Assembly (NCBI RefSeq): GCF_023518235.1 | Contig: NZ_CP090423.1 | Location: 1,612,001 to 1,676,000, forward strand | DNA from: Stenotrophomonas maltophilia | GTDB lineage: Bacteria > Pseudomonadota > Gammaproteobacteria > Xanthomonadales > Xanthomonadaceae | Length of the DNA: 64,000 nucleotides | Reading direction: 5' to 3' | In this document: positions 27,130 through 37,527 of the stretch, piece after piece | How the letters are laid out: the number at the start of each line of letters is the position of its first letter | How positions within the stretch are numbered: the first letter of the stretch is position 1 | Notes under the pieces: model-generated | The model's input: the letters and a program-made list of their open reading frames with translations, nothing else | The model's database searches: none | Told to the model about the DNA's origin: nothing | Translations under genes and position numbers: made by a program

Positions 27130-28566
27130 ATGCACGACACCCTCTTCCTGTTCGGTGCCACAGGTGATCTGGCCCAGCGCTACCTGTTCCCTTCGCTGCT
27201 TCGCCTGCTCGGCGACGGCCTGCTGCCGGAGGACTTCCGTATCCGTGCGCTGGCCCTGTCCGGGCATGACACCGAAGCCTTCCATGACATCCTGCGCCCG
27301 CGCCTGCAGCAGGCCATGCCGATGGCCACGCAGGACGACATCGCTGCGCTGCTGCGTCGCATCGACTACCGCTCGGTCGACCTGCGCGACGTCGACTCGG
27401 TGGCCGCCGCGGTCTCCGACCTGGTGCACCGCAAGTGCGTCAGCTACCTGGCCATTCCGCCGGGCCTGTACATCTCCACCTGCGAAGGCCTGGCCAAGGG
27501 CGGTGCCCTGGCTGCGCCGGCACGCCTGATGCTGGAGAAGCCGATCGGCAGCGACAGCGAAAGCGCCGAGGAGATCATCTCCACCATCGGCCAGTGGATC
27601 GACGAAGACCGTGTGTTCCGCCTCGACCACTACCTGGGCAAGGCGGCGGTGCAGAACCTGATCGCACTGCGCTTCGGCAACACGCTGCTGGAAGCGGTGT
27701 GGAACCGCAACTACATCGAATCGGTGCACATCCTGGTCGCCGAGAGCGAAGGCGTGGATGGCCGCGACGCCTACTACGCCCGTTCCGGCGCGCTGCGCGA
27801 CATGGTGCAGAGCCATATCCTGCAGCTGCTGTGCATGGTGGCGATGGAGCCGCCGGCCTCGCTGGAAGCCGACCGCATCCGCGACGAGAAGGTCAAGGTG
27901 CTGCGCGCACTGCGCCCGCTCGATGCCAGGCACGCCGCTCGTGACAGCATCCGTGGCCGCTACACCGCCGGCACCATCAACGGCCAGCCGGCCCAGGCCT
28001 ACCAGCCGCCGGAAGGCAGCGACGTGGAAACATTCGCCGGCGTCACCGCGCACATCGACAACTGGCGCTGGAGCGGCGTGCCGTTCCACCTGGTCACCGG
28101 CAAGCGCCTGCCCGAGCGCACCACCCGCGTGGTGGTCACGCTGAAGCCGGTCACCCATTGGCTGTTCGAGCGCCCGCAGCGCGCGCAGGCCGCGCCGAAC
28201 CGCCTGGTGTTCCAGCTGCAGCCGCAGGAAAACATCGAACTGGGCCTGATGAGCAGCCTGGCCGGCCCGGAATGGGGCGCGCTGGAACTGCACCCGCTGG
28301 AACTGGAACTGTCGGTGCCGACCGGCCTGCACCGCCGCATCGCCTACGAACGCCTGTTCCTGGATGCCTTCAATGGCAACCACACGCTGTTCGTGCGTGA
28401 CGACGAAGTGCGCGCCGCGTGGGCCTGGATCGACAGCGTGGCCGACGCCTGGAAGGAGGCCAAGCTGCCGCTGGAACCCTACCCCGCCGGCCAGTGGGGC
28501 CCGAGCAACGCCACGGAATTCCTGCCGCAGGGCGTGGACGCACCCGACAGCGGAGCCTCGGCATGA
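27130..28566 (+). CDS. zwf: Glucose-6-phosphate 1-dehydrogenase
   Basis: 478-residue enzyme that oxidises glucose-6-phosphate to 6-phosphogluconolactone. The NAD(P)-binding motif GATGDLAQR is at residues 9-17 and the active-site motif RLDHYLGK at about residues 164-171. AVWNRNYIESVHILVAE is also typical. The ATG at 27130 gives MHDTLFLFGATGDL; an earlier start would add an unrelated tail. It is first in a tight operon zwf-glk-pgl-edd-eda, the Entner-Doudoroff route. Confidence 0.97.
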   Translation: MHDTLFLFGATGDLAQRYLFPSLLRLLGDGLLPEDFRIRALALSGHDTEAFHDILRPRLQQAMPMATQDDIAALLRRIDYRSVDLRDVDSVAAAVSDLVHRKCVSYLAIPPGLYISTCEGLAKGGALAAPARLMLEKPIGSDSESAEEIISTIGQWIDEDRVFRLDHYLGKAAVQNLIALRFGNTLLEAVWNRNYIESVHILVAESEGVDGRDAYYARSGALRDMVQSHILQLLCMVAMEPPASLEADRIRDEKVKVLRALRPLDARHAARDSIRGRYTAGTINGQPAQAYQPPEGSDVETFAGVTAHIDNWRWSGVPFHLVTGKRLPERTTRVVVTLKPVTHWLFERPQRAQAAPNRLVFQLQPQENIELGLMSSLAGPEWGALELHPLELELSVPTGLHRRIAYERLFLDAFNGNHTLFVRDDEVRAAWAWIDSVADAWKEAKLPLEPYPAGQWGPSNATEFLPQGVDAPDSGASA

Positions 28567-29570
28567 GTGCCGGCTCGCAGCCCGTGCTGGTTGCCGACAT
28601 CGGCGGCACCAACGCCCGCTTCGCCCTGGCCGACACCTCGCTGGACGCGCCACTGCTGAAGGACAGCATCCGCGAGTACGCGGTGGCCGAGTTCCCCTCG
28701 CTCGGTGATGCCGCGCGCCACCATCTGGAACAGATCGGTGCCACGGCCAGCCGCGGCGTGTTCGCGGTGGCTGGCCGCGTCGACGGTGACGAAGCACGCA
28801 TCACCAACCATCCCTGGGTGATCTCGCGCAGCCGCACCGCAGCGATGCTCGGCTTCGACGAGCTGCACCTGATCAATGACTTCGCTGCGCAGGCCATGGC
28901 GATCTCGCTGCTGCAACCCGATGACGTGGTGCAGGTCGGCGGTGCGGCCTGGGTGCCGGGCAAGCCGGGTCAGCCGCGCAACTATGCGGTGATCGGGCCG
29001 GGCACAGGGCTCGGCGTCGGCGGCCTGATACTGCGCCACGGCCGCTGCTATCCGCTGGAAACCGAAGGTGGCCATGTCAGCTTCCCGCCGGGAACGCCGG
29101 AAGAGATCCGCATCCTGGAGATCCTCTCCGAACAGTTCGGCCGCGTCTCAAACGAGCGGCTGATCTGCGGCCCCGGCCTGGTCAACATCCATCGCGCCGT
29201 GTGCGAGATGGCCGGCATCGACCCGGGTCAGCTGCAACCGGTGGACGTGACCGCGCGCGCCCTGCACGGCGACCCGCAGGCGATGCGCACCGTGGATGTG
29301 TTCTGCGCGGTGTTCGGCGCCATTGCCGGCGATCTGGTACTGACCCAGGGCGCCTGGGACGGCGTGTTCCTGACCGGTGGATTGACCCCGAAGATGCTCG
29401 ACTCGCTGCAGCACTCCGGCTTCCGCCAGCGCTTCGAACACAAGGGCCGGTTCTCTTCGATCATGGCGCGGGTACCGTCGCTGGCGGTGATGCATCCCCA
29501 CGCCGGGCTGCTGGGTGCCGCTGCCTACGCAGCCGACGCCGAACGTGACGCACCAGGAGTTGCCGCATGA
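28563..29570 (+). CDS. glk: Glucokinase
   Basis: 335-residue ROK-independent bacterial glucokinase (Glk family) that phosphorylates glucose with ATP. The N-terminal phosphate loop is VADIGGTNARFALAD at about residues 9-23, the middle carries LINDFAAQAMAI with the catalytic Asp, and GPGTGLGVGGLI and TEGGHVSFPP complete the active site. The ATG overlaps the zwf stop (ATGA), so translation is coupled and product feeds directly to Zwf. Confidence 0.96.
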   Translation: MSAGSQPVLVADIGGTNARFALADTSLDAPLLKDSIREYAVAEFPSLGDAARHHLEQIGATASRGVFAVAGRVDGDEARITNHPWVISRSRTAAMLGFDELHLINDFAAQAMAISLLQPDDVVQVGGAAWVPGKPGQPRNYAVIGPGTGLGVGGLILRHGRCYPLETEGGHVSFPPGTPEEIRILEILSEQFGRVSNERLICGPGLVNIHRAVCEMAGIDPGQLQPVDVTARALHGDPQAMRTVDVFCAVFGAIAGDLVLTQGAWDGVFLTGGLTPKMLDSLQHSGFRQRFEHKGRFSSIMARVPSLAVMHPHAGLLGAAAYAADAERDAPGVAA

Positions 29571-30289
29571 CCCCCGCTTTCCACGACGACCGCATCGACT
29601 TCATCCACCATGGCGATGCCGATGGCTGGATCGAGGCGGTAGCCGCCGAGATGGCGCAGACCCTCAACCACGACATCAATGAAGTGGGCCGCGCCCGCAT
29701 CCTGCTGTCGGGTGGCACCACGCCGGCGCCGGTCTACCAGGCCCTGGCCGAACTGGACGTGCATTGGGACCGGGTTGAAGTGAGCCTGGCCGACGAGCGC
29801 TGGCTGTCGCCACAGGATCGCGACAGCAACGCCTGGCTGGTGCGCGAGCACCTGCTCAAGCGCGCCGAGGGTGCCCACTTCGATCCGCTGGTGCGGATCG
29901 GCAAGCCGCTGCCGGAATGCGTCTACACCGCCAATCTGCAGGCCCAGCACAGCCAGCCGCCGAGCCTGGTGGCGCTGGGCATGGGCAACGATGGCCACAC
30001 CGCCTCGCTGTTCCCGGGCTCAAAGGACCTGGCCCGCGCGCTGGAAAGCACCCTGCCCTACGCCGCGCTGGATGCCACCGGCTGCCCGGGTGCCAACCAA
30101 TGGCCCCTGCGCATCACGCTGACCCCGCACGGCCTGCGCCAGTGCCGCCAGCGCCTGCTGCTGCTGCGCGGCAAGCAGAAGCTGCAGGTACTGCGCCAGG
30201 CGCTGGACAGCAACGACGCCCAGCAGTACCCGATCCTCAATGCGATCAACCTGGACGGCGCGCGTCTGCGCGTCCATTGGGCTGATTGA
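29567..30289 (+). CDS. pgl: 6-phosphogluconolactonase
   Basis: 240-residue lactonase of the DevB/SOL family that hydrolyses 6-phosphogluconolactone. Motifs are RILLSGGTTPAPVYQAL near residue 45, VSLADERWLSPQD near residue 75, and LGMGNDGHTASLFPG near residue 137. It ends with RITLTPHGLRQCRQRLLLLRG as in the family. The ATG overlaps the glk stop (ATGA). Confidence 0.95.
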   Translation: MTPAFHDDRIDFIHHGDADGWIEAVAAEMAQTLNHDINEVGRARILLSGGTTPAPVYQALAELDVHWDRVEVSLADERWLSPQDRDSNAWLVREHLLKRAEGAHFDPLVRIGKPLPECVYTANLQAQHSQPPSLVALGMGNDGHTASLFPGSKDLARALESTLPYAALDATGCPGANQWPLRITLTPHGLRQCRQRLLLLRGKQKLQVLRQALDSNDAQQYPILNAINLDGARLRVHWAD

Positions 30290-30347
30290 CGTCGGCGGCG
30301 GCGCCTTGCCGCCGCTTGCCTCTCGCCACCACGAACGCCGGTAGCCA

Positions 30348-32264
30348 ATGAGCCTCCATCCGCAACTGCACGCCATCACCGAGCGCGTCATCCTCCGCAG
30401 CGCCGCCTCGCGCGCCGCCTACCTGGCCGCGATCGACGCTTCCCTGCGTGACGGCCCATTCCGCAGCCGCCTGAGCTGCGGCAACCTCGCCCACGGCTTC
30501 GCTGCCTGCGGCGGCACCGACAAGAGCCGCCTGCGCGGCGGGGTGACGCCGAACCTGGGCATCATCACCGCCTACAACGACATGCTGTCGGCGCACCAGC
30601 CGTTCGAGACCTATCCTGAGCAGATCCGCGAGATCGCGCGCGAACTCGGCGCCACCGCACAGGTCGCCGGCGCCGTGCCGGCGATGTGCGACGGCGTCAC
30701 CCAGGGCCGTGGCGGCATGGAGCTGTCGCTGTTCTCGCGCGATGTGATCGCGCAGGCCACCGCCATCGGGCTCAGCCACGACATGTTCGACACCACCGTC
30801 TACCTCGGTGTGTGCGACAAGATCGTGCCCGGCCTGCTGATCGGCGCACTGGCCTTCGGCCACCTGCCTGCGGTGTTCGTGCCGGCCGGCCCGATGACCC
30901 CGGGCATCCCCAACAAGCAGAAGGCCGAAGTGCGCGAGCGCTACGCCGCCGGCGAAGCCACCCGCGAAGAACTGCTGGAAGCCGAGTCCGGCTCGTACCA
31001 CGGCGCCGGCACCTGCACCTTCTACGGCACCGCCAATTCCAACCAGGTGCTGCTGGAAGCGATGGGCGTGCAGCTGCCGGGGGCCTCGTTCGTCAACCCG
31101 GGCACGCCGCTGCGCGATGCACTGACCCGCGAAGCCACCGAACGTGCGCTGGACATCACCGCACTCGGCGACGACTTCCGCCCGCTGGGCCGGATCATCG
31201 ACGAGCGCGCGATCATCAACGCGGTCATCGCGCTGATGGCCACCGGTGGCTCTACCAACCACACCATCCACTGGATCGCCGTCGCGCGCGCCGCCGGCAT
31301 CGTGCTGACCTGGGACGACTTCGACGAGCTGTCGCAGCTGATCCCGCTGCTGGCGCGCGTCTATCCGAACGGCGAGGCCGACGTGAACCGTTTCGCTGCG
31401 GCAGGCGGCCCGGCGTTCGTGTTCGGCGAGCTGATCAAGGCCGGGCTGATGCACGGCGATCTGGTCAGCGTGGCGCGCGGCGGCATGGCCGACTATGCGC
31501 GCGAACCGCAGCTGCGTGACGGCCAGCTGGTCTATCTGCCCGGCCTGGAACACAGTGCCGATGAAGAGGTGGTGCGCGGCGTCGACAACCCGTTCGAACA
31601 CCAGGGCGGCCTGCGCCTGCTGCGCGGCAACCTGGGCAAGTCGCTGATCAAGCTGTCGGCGGTGAAGCCGCAGTACCGCACCATCGAGGCCCCCGCCGTG
31701 GTGGTCGATGCGCCGCAGGTGCTGAACAAGCTGCATGCCGGCGGTCTGCTGCCGCAGGATTTCGTGGCGGTGGTGCGTTACCAGGGCCCGCGCGCGAACG
31801 GCATGCCGGAACTGCATTCGCTGGCGCCGCTGCTGGGGTTGCTGCAGAACCAGGGCCGACGCGTGGCGCTGGTCACCGACGGGCGCCTGTCCGGCGCTTC
31901 CGGCAAGATTCCGGCAGCGATCCACGTGACCCCGGAAGCGGCACGTGGCGGCCCGCTGGCCAAGGTGCGCGAGGGCGACATGATCCGGCTTGATGGCGAG
32001 GCCGGCACGCTGGAAGTGCTGGTGGATGCGGCCGAATGGGCAGCACGCTCGCTGGCGCCGAACACCGCGCCGGCGGCGCAGGATCTGGGCCGCAATCTGT
32101 TCGCGATCAACCGTCGCGTGGTGGGTCCGGCCGACCAGGGTGCGATTTCGATTTCGTGCGGGCCAGCGGCGGCCGATGGTGGGCCGTGGGATTACGACGC
32201 GGAATACGAGCTGGGGCACGATGCAGCGGCAGCGGCAGCGCCGCATGAGGCGAAGGACGCCTGA
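30348..32264 (+). CDS. edd: Phosphogluconate dehydratase
   Basis: 638-residue IlvD/Edd-family Fe-S enzyme that dehydrates 6-phosphogluconate to KDPG. Family blocks are [82 protein letters not shown] and [16 protein letters not shown]. The cysteines in [12 protein letters not shown] and [10 protein letters not shown] are the likely cluster ligands. It follows pgl after 58 bases. Its stop is followed by a long palindrome before eda. Confidence 0.97.
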   Translation: MSLHPQLHAITERVILRSAASRAAYLAAIDASLRDGPFRSRLSCGNLAHGFAACGGTDKSRLRGGVTPNLGIITAYNDMLSAHQPFETYPEQIREIARELGATAQVAGAVPAMCDGVTQGRGGMELSLFSRDVIAQATAIGLSHDMFDTTVYLGVCDKIVPGLLIGALAFGHLPAVFVPAGPMTPGIPNKQKAEVRERYAAGEATREELLEAESGSYHGAGTCTFYGTANSNQVLLEAMGVQLPGASFVNPGTPLRDALTREATERALDITALGDDFRPLGRIIDERAIINAVIALMATGGSTNHTIHWIAVARAAGIVLTWDDFDELSQLIPLLARVYPNGEADVNRFAAAGGPAFVFGELIKAGLMHGDLVSVARGGMADYAREPQLRDGQLVYLPGLEHSADEEVVRGVDNPFEHQGGLRLLRGNLGKSLIKLSAVKPQYRTIEAPAVVVDAPQVLNKLHAGGLLPQDFVAVVRYQGPRANGMPELHSLAPLLGLLQNQGRRVALVTDGRLSGASGKIPAAIHVTPEAARGGPLAKVREGDMIRLDGEAGTLEVLVDAAEWAARSLAPNTAPAAQDLGRNLFAINRRVVGPADQGAISISCGPAAADGGPWDYDAEYELGHDAAAAAAPHEAKDA

Positions 32265-32316
32265 GGGTTGAAGGGCGTTGCGGGTATGCGTTGGCGGTGA
32301 GGTTGCTGGGGCGGCG

Positions 32317-32413
32317 GAGGGCAGGTCGTCGCCAGGACACGCCGTGAATACTTCCCTGTAGGCTCGGTCGCGCCATCCATGGCGCGAACGGTCCCGGCGA
32401 CGGCCTGCCCTCC
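32317..32413. repeat. Nested long palindrome, copy D, between edd and eda
   Basis: Arms 32317-32338 (GGAGGGCAGGTCGTCGCC...) and 32391-32413 (...GGCGACGGCCTGCCCTCC) pair with a few mismatches. The core contains TACTTCCCTGTAGGCTCGGTC and GCGCCATCCATGGCGC. It is the only copy inside an operon; it could partly terminate transcription or protect the upstream mRNA. Confidence 0.75.
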
Positions 32414-32501
32414 ACCGCATCACAGTTTCCGGCGCCGATACGCCGCGAAGTGGTCACTGAAAATCAAATTCAAAAACAGAAGCAAAGGCAGAAGCAGAGC
32501 T

Positions 32502-33161
32502 ATGGGTATCGAACAACATCAGGTGCGTGCGGCGGAGCTGTTGCATGCGGCCGGCATCCTGCCGGTGGTGACCATTCATACGCTCGACCAGGCGCGGGCG
32601 GTCAGTGCGGCGCTGCTGGAAGGCGGCTTGCCGGCCATCGAGCTGACGCTGCGTACGCCGGTGGCGATGGAAGCGCTGGCGATGCTCAAGCGTGAGCTGC
32701 CGGATGTGGTGGTGGGTGCCGGCACGGTGCTGACCGTGGCGCAGATGCAACAGTCCATCGATGCAGGTGCGGACTTCCTGGTAACCCCGGGTACGCCGCC
32801 GGCGCTGGCCGATGCGCTGGCGGCTGCGCCACTGCCGGTGGTGCCGGGCGCGGCCACGCCGACCGAGCTGCTGTCGCTCTACGCGCGCGGCTTCCGGGTG
32901 TGCAAGCTGTTCCCGGCCACGGCCGTAGGCGGGCTGGCGATGATCAAGGGTCTGGCCGGCCCGGTCGCCGACCTCAAGCTGTGCCCGACCGGTGGCATCA
33001 CCGAGAACACCGCCGCCGAATACCTGGAGCAGAAGAACGTGGTCTGCATTGGTGGTTCGTGGATGGTGCCAGGCAACTGGATCGCCGACGGCGAATGGGA
33101 CAAGGTGCGCGCCAGCGCCGCCGACGCCGCGAAGATCATCAAGCGCGTACGCGGCCACTGA
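32502..33161 (+). CDS. eda: KDPG aldolase (2-dehydro-3-deoxyphosphogluconate aldolase)
   Basis: 219-residue class I aldolase that splits KDPG into pyruvate and glyceraldehyde-3-phosphate. Active-site motifs are ELTLRTP (catalytic Glu, about residue 47), VVGAGTVLT, and RGFRVCKLFPA with the Schiff-base lysine near residue 134. GGITENTAAEYL binds phosphate. The ATG at 32502 follows a purine-rich tract (AAAGGCAGAAGCAGAGC). It is last in the Entner-Doudoroff operon, 237 bases after edd. Confidence 0.96.
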   Translation: MGIEQHQVRAAELLHAAGILPVVTIHTLDQARAVSAALLEGGLPAIELTLRTPVAMEALAMLKRELPDVVVGAGTVLTVAQMQQSIDAGADFLVTPGTPPALADALAAAPLPVVPGAATPTELLSLYARGFRVCKLFPATAVGGLAMIKGLAGPVADLKLCPTGGITENTAAEYLEQKNVVCIGGSWMVPGNWIADGEWDKVRASAADAAKIIKRVRGH

Positions 33162-33174
33162 GCCCGACGCAGCT

Positions 33175-33275
33175 GTAGAGCCGAGCCCACGCTCGGCTCC
33201 ACGTGAGCGCCATGGATGGCGCGACCGAGCCTGCAGGGATGGATTCACGGCGTCCCCTGCGCGATCCCTCCGCAG
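33175..33275. repeat. GTAG-type palindrome plus half copy of the long palindrome (copy E)
   Basis: GTAGAGCCGAGCCCACGCTCGGCTC (33175-33199), followed by GCGCCATGGATGGCGCGACCG and CCTGCAGGGATGGATTCACG, which match the core of the long nested element. The outer arms are missing or eroded. Flanking genes eda and the response-regulator gene converge. Confidence 0.7.
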
Positions 33276-33342
33276 GGCCACCCTCCAGAATCCAAACGCA
33301 CCACCACCGCGACGGGCTCAGCCGTTGGCCGAAACCCGCCCG

Positions 33343-33990
33343 TTACAGCGGCCGTGCCGGATCCACCAGCCCGCACTGGCTGGCCATGCGTGCCAGCGCG
33401 ATGTTGTCGTGGATGCCCATCTTCTCGAACAACCGCGCCTTGTGCGTGTTCACCGTCTTCGCGCTCAGGCTCAGGCGCCGTGCAATGTCTTCCTGGCGCA
33501 GGCCCTGGGTCAGCAGCAGCGCCACTTCCAGTTCACGCGGCGACAGGCTGTCGAATGGCGAACCATTGCCTTCCACGGTCGACAGCGCCAGGTTCTGCGC
33601 GATGCTGGTGCCCAGGTAGCGGCGACCGGCCGCCACATCGCGCACCGCGCGCAACAGTTCCTGCGCATCGCAGCCCTTGCCGATGTAGCCGGCCGCGCCG
33701 GCTTCGAGCAGGCGCTTTGGCAGCGGGCCGTCTTCCAGCACCGACACGATCACCACGCGGGTATTGCGGTGGCTGCGGACGATGCGCTCGGTCACTTCCA
33801 TGCCGCTTACACCCGGCAGGTGCAGATCGCACAGCACCACATCCGGCAACAACTGGCGGACATCGCGCAACGCGTCTTCGCCGGTCTCGGCTTCGCCCAC
33901 CACCTCGATGTCGGCTTCCCCCGACAGAATCATCTTCATACCGGTGCGGACCAGCGCATGGTCATCCACCAGGTAGACTCGAATCGTCAT
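33343..33990 (-). CDS. uvrY: NarL/FixJ-type response regulator (UvrY/GacA-like)
   Basis: 215-residue regulator. The receiver domain runs over residues 1-120 with VYLVDDHALVRTG, phosphoacceptor Asp in VVLCDLHLPGVSG (about residue 54) and the Lys in GYIGKGCD. The LuxR helix-turn-helix is LSPRELEVALLLTQGLRQED followed by IARRLSLSAKTVNTHKARLF. Overall it is closest in pattern to GacA/UvrY, which controls CsrA-binding small RNAs. No partner kinase is adjacent, as is usual for GacA. An assignment to another NarL-type regulator remains possible. Confidence 0.85.
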   Translation of the reverse strand: MTIRVYLVDDHALVRTGMKMILSGEADIEVVGEAETGEDALRDVRQLLPDVVLCDLHLPGVSGMEVTERIVRSHRNTRVVIVSVLEDGPLPKRLLEAGAAGYIGKGCDAQELLRAVRDVAAGRRYLGTSIAQNLALSTVEGNGSPFDSLSPRELEVALLLTQGLRQEDIARRLSLSAKTVNTHKARLFEKMGIHDNIALARMASQCGLVDPARPL

Positions 33991-34190
33991 TCACGTACCT
34001 CTTCGAATGCGGCCATTGCAGGTCAAGCTAGGCAGGGTGCCGATACCCCGCAAGCGCGCTCGGAATGCGGCGCGGGCATTCTGCCTTGCGCATCACATAA
34101 CCACGCGTTGAGCTTGCCCCCTGTCTTGCAGAACCTGCTGTTTCGAAACAACTGATCTATCACGTAGACGCCCACCGGGGGCCATCCACG

Positions 34191-34940
34191 TCATTCCCCC
34201 TGTGATGATGCTTCGCTGGCCTTCGCTGGCGGCGAGCCGTGACGTCGCCATGGGTGCCGGCGACTGAACATGACCAGATAGCACCCTACCACCCAAACCA
34301 GCGCGGCACACCATCCGGCCAGGATATCGGAGGGGTAATGCACCCCCAGGTAGACCCGGGACAGGCTGACCAGCAGGCTGAACGACGGGGCCAACAGCAG
34401 CACCGGCCAGCGCCAGCGGGTGTTCCAGGCCAGCAGGACCAGGGTCACCGCCAGGGTCATCGAGCCCATCGCGTGGCCGCTGGGGAAGCTGAACGTCGAT
34501 TCCGGCGCGATCGACTCCCACAGGCTGGGCCGCTCGCGCTGGAAGAACTGCTTGCTGCCCATGTTCAGCAACGCCGAGCCGACGAAGCTGACCGCCACGA
34601 AGGTGGCTTCACGCCAACGCCGGTAGCCCAGCAGCGCGCCGATGATCAGCACGTCAGCCGGGATCAGGAACCACTCGTAGCCCAGTTTCGAGATGAGCAC
34701 GAAGAAGCGGTCCAGCAGCGGCGAATGCAGGCCGTGCATCTGCCACAGCAGGGGCGCATCGAAATGGAACGATTCAAATTCGTGCACTTCATCGGCCAGC
34801 GCGACGAAGCCGGCCAGCGGCAGCAGTACGCCACCGAACAGCAGGACCAGGCGCCAGGCATTGCGCGCCATCCAGTGGCGGAAACCGGAGGCGGACTCCG
34901 GCGCAGCGAGAATCGCGGGCTTATCCGGCGCTTCGGACAT
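34191..34940 (-). CDS. PAP2-family membrane phosphatase
   Basis: 249-residue integral membrane phosphatase of the PAP2 superfamily, which includes undecaprenyl-diphosphate and phosphatidic acid phosphatases. The three catalytic motifs are KQFFQRERP (about residue 129), PSGHAMGS (about 152) and [16 protein letters not shown] (about 200). Six membrane helices are likely. It overlaps the end of ispG by 20 bases, which suggests a link to isoprenoid lipid carriers, but this is inference from position only. Confidence 0.9.
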   Translation of the reverse strand: MSEAPDKPAILAAPESASGFRHWMARNAWRLVLLFGGVLLPLAGFVALADEVHEFESFHFDAPLLWQMHGLHSPLLDRFFVLISKLGYEWFLIPADVLIIGALLGYRRWREATFVAVSFVGSALLNMGSKQFFQRERPSLWESIAPESTFSFPSGHAMGSMTLAVTLVLLAWNTRWRWPVLLLAPSFSLLVSLSRVYLGVHYPSDILAGWCAALVWVVGCYLVMFSRRHPWRRHGSPPAKASEASSQGE

Positions 34941-36186
34941 AGGTACGTTCGACGTAGTCGTCGATCAGGGCGACGAAGTCCTGGGCGATGTTCTCGCCAC
35001 GCAGGGTCACCTTCTTTTCGCCATCGACGAACACCGGCGCCGACGGCGCCTCACCGGTACCCGGCAGCGAGATGCCGATGTTGGCATGGCGCGATTCACC
35101 GGGCCCGTTGACCACGCAGCCCATGACTGCCAGCGTCATGTTTTCCGCGCCGGGATGCTGGATCTTCCACAAGGGCATCTTTTCACGGACGTGGTTCTGC
35201 ACCACCTTGGCCAGTTCCTGGAAGAACTCGGAGGTGGTGCGCCCACAGCCCGGGCAGGCGGTGACCAGCGGGGTGAAAGCGCGCTGGCCGGTGGTCTGCA
35301 GCAGCTCCTGGGCGACGATCACTTCCTGCGTGCGCGACTGGCCCGGTTCCGGGGTCAGCGAGATGCGGATGGTGTCGCCGATGCCTTCCTGCAGCAGCAC
35401 GCTCAGCGCCGCCGCCGAGGCGACGATGCCCTTGCTGCCGATGCCGGCTTCGGTCAGGCCCAGATGCAACGCGAAATCCGAGCGCTGGGCCAGGTCGCGG
35501 TACACCGCGATCAGTTCCTGCACGCCACTGACCTTGGCCGACAGCACGATGCGATCGCGCGGCAGGCCCAGTTCCACCGCCTGTTCGGCCGAATCCAGCG
35601 CGGAGCGGATCAGCGCCTCGCGCAGCACACGGCCAGCGTCCCACGGCTGTTCGCGGTGGTTGTTCTCGTCCATCAGCTTCGCGGCCAGGGCCTGGTCCAG
35701 CGAGCCCCAGTTGGCGCCGATGCGCACCGGCTTGTTGAAGCGGATGGCGAATTCGATCAGCTGTGCGAACTGCAGGTCCTTCTTCTTGCCGAAGCCGACG
35801 TTGCCCGGGTTGATGCGGTACTTGGCCAGCGCTTCGGCACAGGCCGGCTCGGCGCTCAGCAGCTGGTGGCCGTTGTAGTGGAAGTCGCCGATCAACGGCA
35901 CCTCGATGCCCATCATCGCCAGCTTGTCGACGATGCGCGGAATCGCAGCGGCGGCCTCAACGGTGTTGACGGTCAGGCGCACCATTTCCGAGCCGGCGCG
36001 CCACAATTCGGCCACCTGCTTCACGCTGGAGGCCACATCGGAGGTATCGGTGTTGGTCATCGACTGCACCACCACCGGCTTGCCTCCACCGACGGTGACC
36101 CCGCCGATCTGGACGGCATGGGTCTGGCGACGGGGCCAGGCAGTGGCATCGGAGGGGGGCGTCGGGCGGGTAACGGCGTCGTGCAT
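34921..36186 (-). CDS. ispG: 4-hydroxy-3-methylbut-2-enyl diphosphate synthase (flavodoxin)
   Basis: 421-residue 4Fe-4S enzyme of the MEP isoprenoid pathway (GcpE). Recognisable parts are [42 protein letters not shown], and the cluster cysteines in [12 protein letters not shown] and [19 protein letters not shown]. The second segment also holds the conserved Glu. It is divergent from regB and coupled to the PAP2 gene downstream. Confidence 0.97.
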   Translation of the reverse strand: MHDAVTRPTPPSDATAWPRRQTHAVQIGGVTVGGGKPVVVQSMTNTDTSDVASSVKQVAELWRAGSEMVRLTVNTVEAAAAIPRIVDKLAMMGIEVPLIGDFHYNGHQLLSAEPACAEALAKYRINPGNVGFGKKKDLQFAQLIEFAIRFNKPVRIGANWGSLDQALAAKLMDENNHREQPWDAGRVLREALIRSALDSAEQAVELGLPRDRIVLSAKVSGVQELIAVYRDLAQRSDFALHLGLTEAGIGSKGIVASAAALSVLLQEGIGDTIRISLTPEPGQSRTQEVIVAQELLQTTGQRAFTPLVTACPGCGRTTSEFFQELAKVVQNHVREKMPLWKIQHPGAENMTLAVMGCVVNGPGESRHANIGISLPGTGEAPSAPVFVDGEKKVTLRGENIAQDFVALIDDYVERTYVRSAG

Positions 36187-36300
36187 GGGCGCATTCTACC
36201 GCCCGGCCCCACGTTCCGGGTGAGTCGCATTCAGCCGATGGTGCGTCTGCGGCCGATTGTCGCAGGCGCCGTTGCCCAGGAACGCATACGATGAGCGCGA

Positions 36301-37527
36301 ATGACCGGTCCCGACGCCCCGTTCCTGCGAACCCTGTGCAGCCTGCGCTGGCTTGCCGTGGGCGGCCAGGCGGCCACCATCCTGGTGGCCACCTGGGTAC
36401 TGGGCCTGCCGCTCCCGCAGCTGCCATTGTGGGCCGGCGTGGCGGTGCTGGCGCTGTTCAACATCTACACCCAGCTGCGCCCGGAAGCCGCCGATACCGC
36501 ACCACTGACCGCGTTCGGGCACATTCTGGTGGATGTGATCATCCTGACCTGGATGGTCGGCTGGAGTGGCGGCATGGCCAACCCGTTCAGCTCGCTGTTC
36601 CTGATCCTGATCGCGCTGGCTGCGTTCGCCCTGCCCCTGCGCTGGGCGCTGGCGGTGGCGCTGGCCTGCCTGCTTGGCTACGCCAGCAGTGGCATCTTCG
36701 GCCAACCCCTGCCGGACGGCTATTTCCGCGCCCAGGATCTCAATCGCTGGGGCGTGGTCGCCAACTTCCTGATCTCCGCGGCCGTGGTACTGGCCTTCTC
36801 CACCCGCCTGGCGCTGGCCCTGCGCCAGCGCGAACTGGAGCTGTCGGCGCTGCGCGAGCGCTTCGCCCGCAACGAGGGCATCGTCGCCCTGGCCACCCAT
36901 GCCGCCTCGGTGGCGCACGAACTGAACACGCCGCTGGCGACCATGACCCTGCTGGCCGACGACGTAGCCGAGCGCAGCGAAGAGCCGGAAGTGCGCGAGG
37001 ACATGGAAACCCTGCGCGAGTTGCTGGTGCAATGCCGTGAACGCGTGCTGGCGCTGGCCGCACCGGCTTCGGCCGACGCCCCCGGCCGCCGCCACTCCAA
37101 TGCCCAGCAGGTGCTGGAGCAATGGCGCCTGGTACGGCCGACCATCGACCTGCACCGCAACGACGACGCCCCGCTGCGGCTGCCACTGGACCCCGGCGTG
37201 GGCCACCTGCTGATGGTCCTGCTCAACAACGCCGCCGATGCTGGGGAACAGGCCGGCCGGCCGCGCGTGGACCTGGACCTGCGCATTGAAGGCGACGACC
37301 TGATCGGCGAAGTCCGCGACTACGGCCACGGCTTCGATGCGCGCGCCGCCGTGCTGCCGGGCACCCTGTTCGGCAGCAGCAAGAGCGAGGGCATGGGCGT
37401 CGGCCTGGCCCTGTCCCATGCCACCATTGAACGCCTCGACGGCGAGATGTGGATGCGCCCGGCCCAGGGGGCCGGCAGCCGCGTCGGCTTCCGCCTGCCG
37501 CTGGCCCCACGCGAGGACACCCCATGA
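36301..37527 (+). CDS. regB: RegB/PrrB-type redox-sensing histidine kinase
   Basis: 408-residue inner-membrane kinase with about six N-terminal helices (residues 10-170). The quinone-site motif of RegB, here WSGGMANPFSSLFLI, is at about residues 91-105. The H-box is SVAHELNTPLATM with His206, and Cys245 in LLVQCRERVL sits where RegB has its redox-active cysteine. ATPase motifs NNAADAGEQAG and GMGVGLALSHATIERLDG follow. It overlaps regA (ATGA). In other bacteria RegBA adjusts respiration and carbon genes to electron-transport redox state. Confidence 0.9.
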   Translation: MTGPDAPFLRTLCSLRWLAVGGQAATILVATWVLGLPLPQLPLWAGVAVLALFNIYTQLRPEAADTAPLTAFGHILVDVIILTWMVGWSGGMANPFSSLFLILIALAAFALPLRWALAVALACLLGYASSGIFGQPLPDGYFRAQDLNRWGVVANFLISAAVVLAFSTRLALALRQRELELSALRERFARNEGIVALATHAASVAHELNTPLATMTLLADDVAERSEEPEVREDMETLRELLVQCRERVLALAAPASADAPGRRHSNAQQVLEQWRLVRPTIDLHRNDDAPLRLPLDPGVGHLLMVLLNNAADAGEQAGRPRVDLDLRIEGDDLIGEVRDYGHGFDARAAVLPGTLFGSSKSEGMGVGLALSHATIERLDGEMWMRPAQGAGSRVGFRLPLAPREDTP

